Assembly: GCA_045589695.1 (NCBI GenBank)
Contig: JAZNPP010000062.1
Coordinates: 1-34,075, forward strand
Direction: 5' to 3'
Source of the DNA: HGM04593 sp045589695
Lineage (GTDB): Bacteria; Bacteroidota; Bacteroidia; Bacteroidales; Bacteroidaceae
DNA: 34,075 nucleotides
Part shown: one piece after another, positions 8,836-16,129 of the stretch
Layout: each line of letters opens with the position of its first letter
How positions within the stretch are numbered: position 1 is the first letter of the stretch
Position numbers and translations under genes: made by a program
Notes under the pieces: generated by a model
What the model saw: the letters and a program-made list of their open reading frames with translations, nothing else
Database searches by the model: none
Told to the model about the DNA's origin: nothing

Positions 8836-9375
8836 TTAATACTTTTCAAAAGATATAACCTTCTCACGTTCCTTGCGTACCTTGCCACGCTTAGGCTTTG
8901 CGGCATATCCCAACGCAATTACAAGCATGAGGCGCCTGTTCTTGGGGATAGACACCAGTTCCTTAATCCTTTTCTCGTCAAACCAACCGAGGATACAGCT
9001 TCCGAGCCCTTCATCTTCGGCCGCAAGGGTAATGTATGCCGTAGCTATGCCGATATCCATGACAGGGAAGTCCTTGTCCTTAATACCCGCTCCGAGGCGT
9101 GAAGATATGTTTGTAGGCTCCTGGGTGACAAGCACCAATGCCGACGCGTCTTTTACGAACTTGTTCATGCCGAGCCCCGAGGTCGCTTTCGCCACGTCGG
9201 CAAGCAGAGCATCCTCTGTAACTACCGTAAAACGCCACGGCTGCCCGTTACATGCCGAAGGAGCCAGACGTCCCGCTTCAAGCACACGTTCCAGCACCTC
9301 ACGTTCAATCTTGCGCCCCGATTCAAAAGCACGGTCGCTCTGACGAGACTTCGCAAGGTCAATGAAACTTCTCAT
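8836..9375 (-). CDS. Nitroreductase-family FMN oxidoreductase
   Basis: 179 aa, typical of the small nitroreductase family, whose members bind FMN and reduce nitro compounds, quinones or flavins with NAD(P)H. Seen: KSRQSDRAFESGRKI at the N-terminus (the RxSxRxF-like FMN phosphate-binding segment), VLEAGRLAPSACNGQPWRF (the family's core motif), DIGIATAYITLAAEDEGLGSCILGWF, and the C-terminal IALGYAAKPKRGKVRK. No signal peptide, so cytoplasmic. It starts 4 nt after the riboflavin synthase stop. The physiological substrate cannot be named from sequence. Confidence 0.9.
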   Translation of the reverse strand: MRSFIDLAKSRQSDRAFESGRKIEREVLERVLEAGRLAPSACNGQPWRFTVVTEDALLADVAKATSGLGMNKFVKDASALVLVTQEPTNISSRLGAGIKDKDFPVMDIGIATAYITLAAEDEGLGSCILGWFDEKRIKELVSIPKNRRLMLVIALGYAAKPKRGKVRKEREKVISFEKY

Positions 9376-9379
9376 ACGG

Positions 9380-9979
9380 TTATCTTTTAATCATTCGGGC
9401 TATATACTTCCCTATGATGTCAAATTCAATATTCACGGTCGTCCCCACCTCAATAGTGTGGAAATTCGTATGTTCGTGAGTATAAGGAATTATAGCTACG
9501 GAGAATGTGTCGTCGGTAGGCTCGCAGACAGTAAGGCTCACGCCGTTCACCGTCACCGACCCCTTATCTACAGTCATGTAACCTTTCGCCGCCATCTCGT
9601 CGTCCTTGCGGTAGCGGAAAGTATAGTACCAGCTGCCGTCAGCGTCACGTACAGAGATACATTCAGCTGTCTCATCTACATGACCTTGAACGATATGGCC
9701 GTCAAGACGGCCGTTCATCATCATGCTACGCTCAACATTGACTTTATCGCCCACCTTAAGCAAACCGATATTGGAACGCTCAAGAGTCTCGCTCATGGCA
9801 GTAACGGTATATTCATCACCGGTAATATCTACTACAGTGAGACACACGCCGTTATGCGAGACGCTTTGGTCGATCTTCAGTTCGTTTACGAAAGAACACG
9901 AAAGTGTAAGATGCAGATTACCCTGCTCACGCGCCAGACGGCGTACCGTAGCGAACTCCTCGACAATACCTGAAAACAT
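9380..9979 (-). CDS. ribE: Riboflavin synthase, alpha subunit
   Basis: 199 aa. Converts two 6,7-dimethyl-8-ribityllumazine molecules into riboflavin plus the pyrimidine precursor. Starts with the hallmark MFSGIVEE and contains the two tandem lumazine-binding domains: the first has SVSHNGVCLTV and GHIVQGHVDETAEC, the second has SVTVNGVSLTV and YTHEHTNF. First gene of a run with the nitroreductase and the 193-aa protein. Its promoter appears to overlap the panB terminator (10016-10046). I see no other rib gene in the window, and no FMN riboswitch is apparent in the ~30-nt leader. Confidence 0.96.
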   Translation of the reverse strand: MFSGIVEEFATVRRLAREQGNLHLTLSCSFVNELKIDQSVSHNGVCLTVVDITGDEYTVTAMSETLERSNIGLLKVGDKVNVERSMMMNGRLDGHIVQGHVDETAECISVRDADGSWYYTFRYRKDDEMAAKGYMTVDKGSVTVNGVSLTVCEPTDDTFSVAIIPYTHEHTNFHTIEVGTTVNIEFDIIGKYIARMIKR

Positions 9980-10015
9980 AATATTTAGTATTTATTTTAT
10001 CGTTAATAACAATTG

Positions 10016-10046
10016 CGAAGATAATAATAGAACCTGATTCTTCAAA
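10016..10046 (-). promoter_or_regulatory. Promoter of the ribE operon, overlapping the panB terminator
   Basis: On the minus strand TTTG (10043-10046), 19 nt, then TATCTTCG (10016-10023), a one-mismatch match to TAnnTTTG at ideal spacing. The expected transcription start is near 10009, about 30 nt before the ribE ATG. The TTTG is exactly the loop of the panB terminator hairpin. Confidence 0.6.
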
Positions 10047-10061
10047 AAGAAACAGGTTCTA
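10028..10061 (-). terminator. Terminator of panB
   Basis: Stem 10028-10042 with 10047-10061, with one A·A mismatch; the outer 9 bp are TAGAACCTG / CAGGTTCTA and the loop is CAAA on the plus strand. It begins 11 nt past the panB stop and continues on the minus strand into TATTATTATC. Confidence 0.75.
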
Positions 10062-10071
10062 TGTAAGCCTA

Positions 10072-10893
10072 TCAATACTGCTCTTTTTCGTTAGGGAAGT
10101 CGCCAGACTTTACATCACCCACGTAACTGCCTACAGCATCGGTCATGATTGTGTGCAGGTCGGCGTAACGACGAAGGAAACGTGGCGCGAAATCGGCTGT
10201 CATGCCAAGCATGTCAGCGTATACGAGTATCTGCCCGTCCACATTATTGCCTGCGCCGATACCTATTACCGGTATTTCAAGGTCCTTTGCCACCTGTTCG
10301 CCAAGCGTTGAAGGAATCTTCTCGAGTACAAGAGCGAAACAGCCGGCCTCTTCGAGCAGTTTAGCGTCACGACGCAGTTTCTGAGCTTCGGCCTCGTCCT
10401 TAGCACGTACAGCGTATGTGCCGAACTTGTTTATGCTCTGAGGCGTGAGCCCGAGGTGTGCCATGATAGGAATTCCTGCATCCAGAATCTTGCGTACAGA
10501 GGGGAGAATCTCTTCGCCGCCCTCGAGCTTGAGAGCGTCGGCATGAGTCTCCTTCATTATGCGGATAGCGTTCTTCACGGCCTCGTCGGCATTTACCTGG
10601 TATGTTCCGAACGGCATGTCCACGACGACCAATGCGCGTTTAACGCCGCGGACTACACCTTTGGCATGATATATCATTTGGTCGAGAGTAATAGGCAATG
10701 TCGTGACATTTCCTACCATTACATTCGATGCGGAGTCTCCGACAAGCAATGCGTCGATGCCTGCATTGTCGAGAATTGCCGCTGTAGTATAATCGTACGC
10801 AGTGAGCATTGCGATCTTTTCGCCTTTGCGCTTCATTTCAATAAAACGGTGCGTAGTGACTTTGCGTGTGTCTTCAACTAAATACTTTGACAT
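10072..10893 (-). CDS. panB: 3-methyl-2-oxobutanoate hydroxymethyltransferase (ketopantoate hydroxymethyltransferase)
   Basis: 273 aa from the ATG at 10893; an upstream in-frame TTG at 10899 adds only two residues and is less likely. Transfers a hydroxymethyl group from 5,10-methylene-THF to alpha-ketoisovalerate, the first step of pantothenate (CoA) synthesis. Seen: the Mg-binding aspartates in LLVGDSASNVM and VVVDMPFGTYQ, the Glu in KLEGGEE, the catalytic-Glu region ALVLEKIPSTL, and IPVIGIGAGNNVDGQILVYADMLG. It appears to stand alone, with its own promoter and terminator and no panC or panD nearby. Confidence 0.96.
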   Translation of the reverse strand: MSKYLVEDTRKVTTHRFIEMKRKGEKIAMLTAYDYTTAAILDNAGIDALLVGDSASNVMVGNVTTLPITLDQMIYHAKGVVRGVKRALVVVDMPFGTYQVNADEAVKNAIRIMKETHADALKLEGGEEILPSVRKILDAGIPIMAHLGLTPQSINKFGTYAVRAKDEAEAQKLRRDAKLLEEAGCFALVLEKIPSTLGEQVAKDLEIPVIGIGAGNNVDGQILVYADMLGMTADFAPRFLRRYADLHTIMTDAVGSYVGDVKSGDFPNEKEQY

Positions 10894-10961
10894 TTCCAAG
10901 AAACTTTTAATGTTATTTATTATATGACATCTATTGTCGCCGAATCTTATCTTACAGTCTG

Positions 10962-10969
10962 CAAAGTTA
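10962..10969 (-). promoter_or_regulatory. Candidate -7 element of panB
   Basis: Minus strand TAACTTTG followed by C, a full TAnnTTTG match about 70 nt upstream of the panB ATG. The nearest TTTG (10994-10997) is 24 nt away, longer than ideal, so only the -7 box is well supported. Confidence 0.5.
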
Positions 10970-11078
10970 TAAAATTCTGAATAAAAAAAGTAACAAAAAC
11001 GGTAATATAAAACGAATATCCTCTGCGGTGCATCTTATAATAAAGGTGTGCAGAGGCCGTTGTTTCGATAATTTATTG

Positions 11079-11086
11079 TATCTTCG
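11079..11086 (+). promoter_or_regulatory. Weak candidate -7 element for the M3 peptidase operon
   Basis: TATCTTCG, the same variant seen at the ribE promoter, 44 nt before the ATG at 11131. No good -33 TTTG at 19 nt; GTTG lies 16 nt upstream. Confidence 0.33.
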
Positions 11087-11130
11087 CATAATGCGACAGG
11101 AGATTATGTCATAACTATCAAATTTATATA

Positions 11131-13212
11131 ATGAAACGAATAATCTATTCACTTTTTACACTATTGATTATGCTTACAGAGTGTACATGCGAGAATGAGA
11201 AGAATACTCTTCTAAAGGAGAGCAAGGCTCCCTTCGGGGCTCCGGAGTTCGACAAGTTCAAGGTCGAGGACTTTAAAGAGGCTTTCGACAAGGGCTTTGC
11301 CGAAAAACGTGCCGACATTAAGGCGATTATCGAGAACGAGGACGCTCCGACATACGCCAACACAATAGACGCTCTTGAACTGAGCGGAAGAACGCTCGAC
11401 CGAGTAGGCTCGATATTTTTCAATCTTAACGAAAGCGAAAACACTCCGCAGATGCGAGAGATTGAAGAATATGTCGTTCCGCTCATGACAGAGCTTAGCG
11501 GATATGTCTACATGAACGACACTCTGTTCAACCGCATACGTACCTTATATAATAATAAAGAGGCTCTTGGCCTTACTGAAGAACAGGACATCGTACTCCA
11601 GAACTACTATAACGGCTTCGTGCGCGGCGGCGCCATGCTTGACGAGAATGACAAAGCCACGCTTATCGACCTTGACACGAAGATAGGGCTTGCGCAGATT
11701 AAGTTCAGCACGAACCTGCTCGCCGACAACAAGGCGTTCAAGCTTGTTATAACGGACAAGGCAGACCTTGCAGGTTTGCCTCAGGCTGTTATTGACGCGG
11801 CGCAGAGCGAAGACGGCGAGAGTTGGACGTTCACGCTTGACAAGCCGAGCTGCATACCATTCCTGCAGTATGCCGACAACCGCAAGCTTCGTGAAATCGT
11901 TTATAAGAAGTATTACGGCCGGGGCGACAATAACGACAGCAATGACAACAAGGCCGTAATAAAGGATATACTTCAATTGCGTCAGCAGAAAGCGAAACTG
12001 CTCGGCTACGAAAGTTTCGCTCACTTCGTGCTTGACGAAAAGATGGCAAAGACTCCCGAAGCGGCTCTTGAACTGCTCGAAAGTATTTGGGAACCGGCTC
12101 TGAACAGAGCGAAAGAAGAGAAAGCGGAACTGCAGAAGATTGCTGACAGAGAGGGCGCAGGCATAAAGATTGAAGGCTGGGACTGGTTCTACTATACCGA
12201 AAAACTGCGTAAAGAGAAATATGCGCTCAACGACGAACTGATAAAGCCCTACTTCAAGCTTGAAAACGTGTTGAACGGAGCGTTCGATTGTGCGACTAAA
12301 CTCTATGGCGTGACGTTCGTGAAAAGAGATGACATTCCTGTATATAATGACGAGGTAAGCGCATACGAAGTGCTTGATGCGGACGGCAACCATTTGAGTA
12401 TCTTCTATACCGACTTTTTCCCTCGTGACACTAAACGCCAGGGCGCTTGGATGACTAATTTCGTAAACCAGTACAACATCGGCGGCAAGAACGTGCGTCC
12501 TATGGTCGTGAACGTATGCAATTTCACGGCTCCGCAAGGCGACGTGCCCGCACTGCTCAACATTGACGAAACACGTACTTTGTTCCATGAGTTCGGCCAT
12601 GCGCTTCACGGCATGCTTACGCAAGCGCACTACCCGAGCGTAAGCGGTACGAACGTTAAACACGATTTCGTAGAGCTGTTCTCGCAGATAAACGAGAAGT
12701 GGTCGGTACACCCCGACGTGATGCCTGCTTTCGCGAAGCATTACATTACAGGAGAGGCGATACCCGACTCTCTTATAAAGAAGATGCAACGCAGCGCGCA
12801 TTTCAATTCCGGTTTCGAGACGACAGAACTTGTAGCCGCAGCGCTTCTTGACATGAAGATGCATCTTATAGAGGATTACAGCGATTTCGATTGCAACGAA
12901 TACGAAAAGGAATTGCGTAAAGAACTCGGCTTTATTGACGAGATTGAGTACCGTTACCGTTCGACCAACTTTGCGCACGTCTTCGGCGGAGGTTATGCCG
13001 TAGGATATTACGCATACTTATGGGCCGAGGTGCTTGACTGCGATGCATTTGAACTGTTCCTTGAAAAGGGCGTGTTCGACAAGAAGACTGCAGCAAGCTT
13101 CAAGCAGCTTCTTGAGATGGGAGGCGGTAAGGACCCGATGCGTGAATACCGTCGTTTCAGAGGCGCGGACCCCAACCCTGAAGCTCTTTTGCGTGCAAGA
13201 GGACTTATATAA
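11131..13212 (+). CDS. M3-family zinc metallopeptidase (Dcp/oligopeptidase A type), exported
   Basis: 693 aa, full length. M3 enzymes cleave short peptides, and the Dcp branch removes C-terminal dipeptides. Seen: zinc site HEFGH (residues 486-490) with Glu515 in HDFVELFSQINEKW, exactly 25 residues on, as in thimet-type peptidases; N-terminal helical domain with APTYANTIDALELSG; and C-terminal FAHVFGGGYAVGYYAYLWAEVLDCDAFELF. The N-terminus is a short hydrophobic signal ending LTEC (Cys18), so it is probably a lipoprotein, although Glu before the Cys is unusual. The usual Pro in VELPSQ/VEFPSQ is Phe here. It probably shares a transcript with the Cys-rich gene 28 nt downstream. Confidence 0.92.
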   Translation: MKRIIYSLFTLLIMLTECTCENEKNTLLKESKAPFGAPEFDKFKVEDFKEAFDKGFAEKRADIKAIIENEDAPTYANTIDALELSGRTLDRVGSIFFNLNESENTPQMREIEEYVVPLMTELSGYVYMNDTLFNRIRTLYNNKEALGLTEEQDIVLQNYYNGFVRGGAMLDENDKATLIDLDTKIGLAQIKFSTNLLADNKAFKLVITDKADLAGLPQAVIDAAQSEDGESWTFTLDKPSCIPFLQYADNRKLREIVYKKYYGRGDNNDSNDNKAVIKDILQLRQQKAKLLGYESFAHFVLDEKMAKTPEAALELLESIWEPALNRAKEEKAELQKIADREGAGIKIEGWDWFYYTEKLRKEKYALNDELIKPYFKLENVLNGAFDCATKLYGVTFVKRDDIPVYNDEVSAYEVLDADGNHLSIFYTDFFPRDTKRQGAWMTNFVNQYNIGGKNVRPMVVNVCNFTAPQGDVPALLNIDETRTLFHEFGHALHGMLTQAHYPSVSGTNVKHDFVELFSQINEKWSVHPDVMPAFAKHYITGEAIPDSLIKKMQRSAHFNSGFETTELVAAALLDMKMHLIEDYSDFDCNEYEKELRKELGFIDEIEYRYRSTNFAHVFGGGYAVGYYAYLWAEVLDCDAFELFLEKGVFDKKTAASFKQLLEMGGGKDPMREYRRFRGADPNPEALLRARGLI

Positions 13213-13240
13213 ACTGAAAAAAGCGCGAATAATTTATAAT

Positions 13241-13711
13241 ATGAATATAATGGAAGATAGAATAGAAAAGGCTGTCGCTCTTTTTAAGGAGGGCTACAAT
13301 TGCAGCCAATCGGTTGTAGCGGCGTTTGCCGACATGTACGGCTTTACGCACGAGCAGGCGCTCAAAATGTCGGCGTCGTTCGGCGGAGGCATAGGCAGAA
13401 TGAGGCAGACGTGCGGCGCTGCATGCGGCTTGTTCATGCTTGCCGGACTCGAAACGGGCTGTACAGAAGGAAAGGACCGCGAAGGCAAAGAGGCGAACTA
13501 CAAGGTTGTTCAAGAACTTGCAGAAGAATTCCGCAAACGCAACGGCTCGCTGATATGCGCCGAACTGCTCGGTCTCTCAAAAGGAGCGGCAACCCCCGCA
13601 ACTCCCGACGAACGTACAGCGGAATACTACAAAAAACGTCCGTGCGTAAAAATGGTGGAAGAGGCCGCACGTATTTGGTGTGAATATATTTCTACAAATA
13701 AAGCAAAATAG
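13241..13711 (+). CDS. C_GCAxxG_C_C family cysteine-rich protein
   Basis: 156 aa from the ATG at 13241 (a second ATG at 13250 is possible; the frame runs open further upstream inside the peptidase gene but homology does not). It matches the family named after its cysteine pattern: GYNCSQSV (Cys21), FGGGIGRMRQTCGAACG (Cys58, Cys62), LICAELLG (Cys106) and RPCVKMVEEAA (Cys135). Members are thought to be redox or metal-binding proteins, but no function is established. No signal peptide, so cytoplasmic, unlike the exported peptidase before it. Spacing of 28 nt without a terminator suggests co-transcription. Confidence 0.9.
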   Translation: MNIMEDRIEKAVALFKEGYNCSQSVVAAFADMYGFTHEQALKMSASFGGGIGRMRQTCGAACGLFMLAGLETGCTEGKDREGKEANYKVVQELAEEFRKRNGSLICAELLGLSKGAATPATPDERTAEYYKKRPCVKMVEEAARIWCEYISTNKAK

Positions 13712-13729
13712 AGATTAAAGCCTGCGTCA

Positions 13730-13747
13730 AAGTATTGTCGAATACTT
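13730..13747 (+). terminator. Weak AT-rich hairpin after the Cys-rich gene
   Basis: AAGTATT / AATACTT stem with loop GTCG, 19 nt after the stop, followed by AAAATTATTG. Low GC and no real U-tract make this uncertain. Confidence 0.33.
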
Positions 13748-13774
13748 AAAATTATTGAAAATCACCGCTTTTTA

Positions 13775-13805
13775 TTTGAGGTGTTAATATTTTGTAGTAT
13801 CTTTG
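13775..13805 (+). promoter_or_regulatory. Bacteroides-type promoter of the winged-helix gene
   Basis: TTTG (13775-13778), 19 nt, TATCTTTG (13798-13805) followed by C: the clearest consensus match in the window. The start site should fall near 13812, leaving a leader of about 93 nt before the ATG at 13905. Confidence 0.78.
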
Positions 13806-13904
13806 CACCCGAATTTAAAAAATATCATTTTTTAGCTCTTTCAGTTAAGGATTTGCTTTAATAATGAGAAGGCTATATAAGTTGAATTAAAATATTAAGG
13901 AATT

Positions 13905-14102
13905 ATGATTGAGAATGCTGGTGCATTTGCAGGCCGTATCTGGACTGCTTTGAATGAGACAGAAGGTCTTACCCTTAAGGAGATTAAGGCTAAGTCAAAG
14001 TTGAAAGAGAAGGAACTCTACCTCGGTTTGGGTTGGTTGCTTCGTGAGGACAAAATCTTCTCTTGCGTTGCAGGTGAGGAGGAGATCTTCGCTCTCAAGT
14101 AA
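13905..14102 (+). CDS. Small winged helix-turn-helix protein (DUF2582 type)
   Basis: 65 aa. The order is a helix (AGRIWTALNE), a helix-turn-helix (LTLKEIKAKSKLKEKELYLGLGWLLREDK) and a short C-terminal wing (IFSCVAGEEEIFALK), as in the small Bacteroidota winged-helix family annotated DUF2582. The likely role is DNA binding, but no target is known. It is a single-gene unit with the best promoter in the window, an unusually long leader, highly biased codons (GGT, CTC, CTT, AAG) and a perfect terminator, all suggesting abundant expression. The facing gene is galE, on the other strand. Confidence 0.88.
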   Translation: MIENAGAFAGRIWTALNETEGLTLKEIKAKSKLKEKELYLGLGWLLREDKIFSCVAGEEEIFALK

Positions 14103-14128
14103 TTGAACTTTATTAAAGCTCAATAGTG

Positions 14129-14154
14129 ACAGGTTTGGCAATTGCCAAACCTGT
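14129..14154 (+). terminator. Terminator of the winged-helix gene
   Basis: A 26-nt perfect palindrome, ACAGGTTTGGCAA / TTGCCAAACCTGT, followed by TTTCTTTTA; a few central bases must open as the loop. It starts 27 nt after the stop. Confidence 0.85.
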
Positions 14155-14176
14155 TTTCTTTTATCTTATCGTATGA

Positions 14177-14217
14177 AAAAACATGCTCGACGAATAATTT
14201 TCGGCGAGCATGTTTTT
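14177..14217 (-). terminator. Terminator of galE
   Basis: Outer stem AAAAACATGCTCG (14177-14189) with CGAGCATGTTTTT (14205-14217); after one mismatch, CGA/TCG extends it. Read on the minus strand it ends in a T-run just after the galE stop. Together with 14129-14154 it separates the two convergent genes. Confidence 0.85.
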
Positions 14218-14237
14218 ATAGAATTTATGTAATGAAT

Positions 14238-15254
14238 TTAATCTTCGAAACCGTTAGGGTTGTTCTTCTGCCAATTCCAGCTGTCTCGGCACATCTCCTC
14301 GATACCGAATTCGGCTTTCCAACCGAGTTCCGCTTCTGCCTTTGCCGGGTTGCAATAACATGTAGCGATGTCGCCCGGACGGCGCGGCTTTATCGAATAA
14401 GGAACAGGAACGCCGTTAGCCTTTTCAAAAGCCTTCACGACGTCAAGCACAGAATATCCGTGGCCTGTACCTATATTGTATATAGCGATACCCTTGTTCT
14501 CGACAATAGCCTTGAGGGCAGCTACGTGGGCGCGCGCAAGGTCTACCACGTGAATGTAGTCACGTACGCCGGTTCCGTCATGCGTGTCATAGTCGTTGCC
14601 GAACACGCCCAACTCCGCACGCTTGCCCACTGCAGTCTGAGTGATGTAAGGCATGAGGTTGTTAGGAATTCCGTTAGGGTTCTCGCCGATGGTGCCGCTC
14701 TTGTGAGCGCCGATAGGATTGAAATAACGGAGAAGAACGATATTCCATTCATTGTCGGCCTTCTGAATGTCCATGAGAACCTCCTCAAGCATAGATTTAG
14801 TCTGTCCGTAAGGATTTGTGCAATGTCCCTTCGGGCACTCCTCTGTGATAGGAATTATTGCCGGGTCGCCATAAACGGTGGCGCTTGAAGAGAAAATAAT
14901 GTTCTTGCAACCGTTCTTGCGCATAACGTCTACAAGCACGAATGTACCGTTCATGTTGTTCTCGTAGTATTCGAGAGGCTTAGCGCAACTCTCGCCTACT
15001 GCCTTGAGGCCTGCAAAATGAATACATGCATCGAACTTGTGTTCGTCAAAAACCTTCTGCAAACCCTCGCGGTCACGGATATCGACCTTGTAGAAAGGAA
15101 CATCCTTGCCTATGATTTTGGCGACGCGCTTCAAAGATATTGGAGACGAGTTGTCAAGGTTGTCAACTACTACGGCCTCATGACCTGCTTCGGTAAGTTC
15201 AATCAAGGTGTGGCTTCCGATGAAACCGGCGCCACCGGTGAGTAGGATTTTCAT
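14238..15254 (-). CDS. galE: UDP-glucose 4-epimerase
   Basis: 338 aa. Interconverts UDP-galactose and UDP-glucose, completing the Leloir pathway started by galM/galK at the left of the window and supplying UDP-galactose for glycans. Seen: NAD-binding GGAGFIGSH (residues 7-15), the SDR catalytic residues Ser124 (FSSSATVYGD), Tyr149 and Lys153 (YGQTK), and the C-terminal RRPGDIATCYCNPAKAEAELGWKAE. The three catalytic positions fall at the same numbers as in E. coli GalE. It is monocistronic, with its own promoter, a palindrome in the leader and a terminator. Confidence 0.97.
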   Translation of the reverse strand: MKILLTGGAGFIGSHTLIELTEAGHEAVVVDNLDNSSPISLKRVAKIIGKDVPFYKVDIRDREGLQKVFDEHKFDACIHFAGLKAVGESCAKPLEYYENNMNGTFVLVDVMRKNGCKNIIFSSSATVYGDPAIIPITEECPKGHCTNPYGQTKSMLEEVLMDIQKADNEWNIVLLRYFNPIGAHKSGTIGENPNGIPNNLMPYITQTAVGKRAELGVFGNDYDTHDGTGVRDYIHVVDLARAHVAALKAIVENKGIAIYNIGTGHGYSVLDVVKAFEKANGVPVPYSIKPRRPGDIATCYCNPAKAEAELGWKAEFGIEEMCRDSWNWQKNNPNGFED

Positions 15255-15311
15255 TTTTGTTTATTTAATTGGTTTGTTAGTAAGCTTTACAATATTAAAA
15301 AGACTTGTTAT

Positions 15312-15327
15312 GCAAGCAAATGCTTGC
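15312..15327. promoter_or_regulatory. Palindrome in the galE leader, possible operator
   Basis: GCAAGCA-AA-TGCTTGC, perfect 7-bp arms with a 2-nt centre, about 20 nt downstream of the putative galE start site. Its size fits a dimeric repressor site; the alternative is an mRNA hairpin. No regulator is identified. Confidence 0.35.
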
Positions 15328-15344
15328 CGGAATGTCTCTCCATG

Positions 15345-15374
15345 CAAATTTAATACATTTTATTCAAGAACAAA
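15345..15374 (-). promoter_or_regulatory. Promoter of galE
   Basis: On the minus strand TTTG (15371-15374), 18 nt, TAAATTTG (15345-15352) followed by C. The leader would be about 85 nt and contains the palindrome at 15312-15327. Confidence 0.55.
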
Positions 15375-15444
15375 ACAAAATGATTATTTTATTAAAATAA
15401 CAAAAATAATTGCTTCAAAGCATTCCTGTTCAGCAAAAAAATAT

Positions 15445-15452
15445 TACCTTTG
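15445..15452 (+). promoter_or_regulatory. -7 element of rpsP
   Basis: TACCTTTG followed by C, a full TAnnTTTG match, 60 nt before the ATG. The -33 region (ATTC at 19 nt) is poor. The expected start is near 15459, at the foot of a hairpin. Confidence 0.55.
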
Positions 15453-15456
15453 CACC

Positions 15457-15475
15457 GCCGATACGAGATATCGGC
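15457..15475 (+). other. Hairpin at the 5' end of the rpsP leader
   Basis: GCCGATA-cgaga-TATCGGC, a 7-bp stem immediately after the -7 box, so it would form the very 5' end of the transcript. It may stabilise the mRNA or be a ribosomal-protein binding leader; both are inference. Confidence 0.45.
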
Positions 15476-15512
15476 TAACTCAAATCATTAACCATTAAAA
15501 AACCACAAAAAA

Positions 15513-16064
15513 ATGGCAACAAAAATCAGACTGCAGAGAAGAGGCCGTAAGCACTACGCATTCTACTCTATCGTGATTGCAGATTCGAGAGCTCCACGTG
15601 ATGGAAAGTTCACCGAGAAACTCGGTACCTACAACCCTAACACAAACCCTGCTACTGTAGAACTCAACTTCGAAAGAGCATTGTGGTGGGTAAACAACGG
15701 CGCTACTCCTACAGACACTGTACGCAACATCCTTTCAAGAGAGGGCATCTACTTGATGAAGCATCTCCAGGGCGGTGTTAAGAAGGGCGCATTCGACGAG
15801 GCTGCAGCACAGGCTAAATTCGAGGCTTGGAAGACAGCTAAGGTAAACGCTCTTAACGGTATCAAGAGCGCTGAAGAGCAGGCTAAGCGTGACAACAAGA
15901 AAGCACGTTTGGAGGCTGAAAAAGAGGTTAATGCAGCTATTGCAAAGAAGGTGGCAGACAAGAAAGCCGCAGAAGCTCTTGCTAAGGCTGAAGCAGAGGC
16001 TGCAGCTGCAGCCGAGACAGAGGCTCCTGCAGAGGAAACAGCTGAGGCTCCCGCAGAGGCTTAA
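15513..16064 (+). CDS. rpsP: 30S ribosomal protein S16 with long C-terminal extension
   Basis: 183 aa, against about 80-90 aa in E. coli. The N-terminal part is a normal S16: KIRLQRRGRKHYAFYSIVIADSRAPRDGKF, EKLGTYNPNTNPATV and the helix ERALWWVNNGATPTDTVRNIL. From about residue 85 a Lys/Ala/Glu-rich helical tail follows, ending in an acidic Ala/Pro/Glu stretch (ETEAPAEETAEAPAEA). Such tails are common in Bacteroidota S16, so this is a lineage trait and not a fusion. S16 binds 16S rRNA in the 30S body. The gene is a single unit with strong codon bias and a strong terminator; rimM and trmD, frequent partners elsewhere, are absent here. Confidence 0.97.
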   Translation: MATKIRLQRRGRKHYAFYSIVIADSRAPRDGKFTEKLGTYNPNTNPATVELNFERALWWVNNGATPTDTVRNILSREGIYLMKHLQGGVKKGAFDEAAAQAKFEAWKTAKVNALNGIKSAEEQAKRDNKKARLEAEKEVNAAIAKKVADKKAAEALAKAEAEAAAAAETEAPAEETAEAPAEA

Positions 16065-16091
16065 TGAACCTTTTGCAGTAATGCTCAACAT

Positions 16092-16120
16092 AAAACCGGT
16101 AACTAATTGTTGCCGGTTTT
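16092..16120 (+). terminator. Terminator of rpsP
   Basis: AAAACCGGTAAC / GTTGCCGGTTTT, a 12-bp stem with one G·T pair and a 5-nt loop, followed by TGTTTTTTT. It starts 28 nt after the stop. Confidence 0.9.
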
Positions 16121-16129
16121 TGTTTTTTT

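Noticed and set aside
10000..10006. Single CGTTAAT in the ribE leader as another heptamer array
   Set aside because: One copy of a 7-mer without phased neighbours is expected by chance in AT-rich intergenic DNA.
11545..12978. Long minus-strand frame (477 codons) opposite the M3 peptidase
   Set aside because: It lies wholly antisense to a clearly conserved gene with intact motifs and encodes no recognisable domain. Its openness follows from the codon bias of the real gene.
14142..14888. Plus-strand frame of 248 codons over galE
   Set aside because: It is antisense to galE, starts inside the terminator palindrome and has no domain. A shadow.
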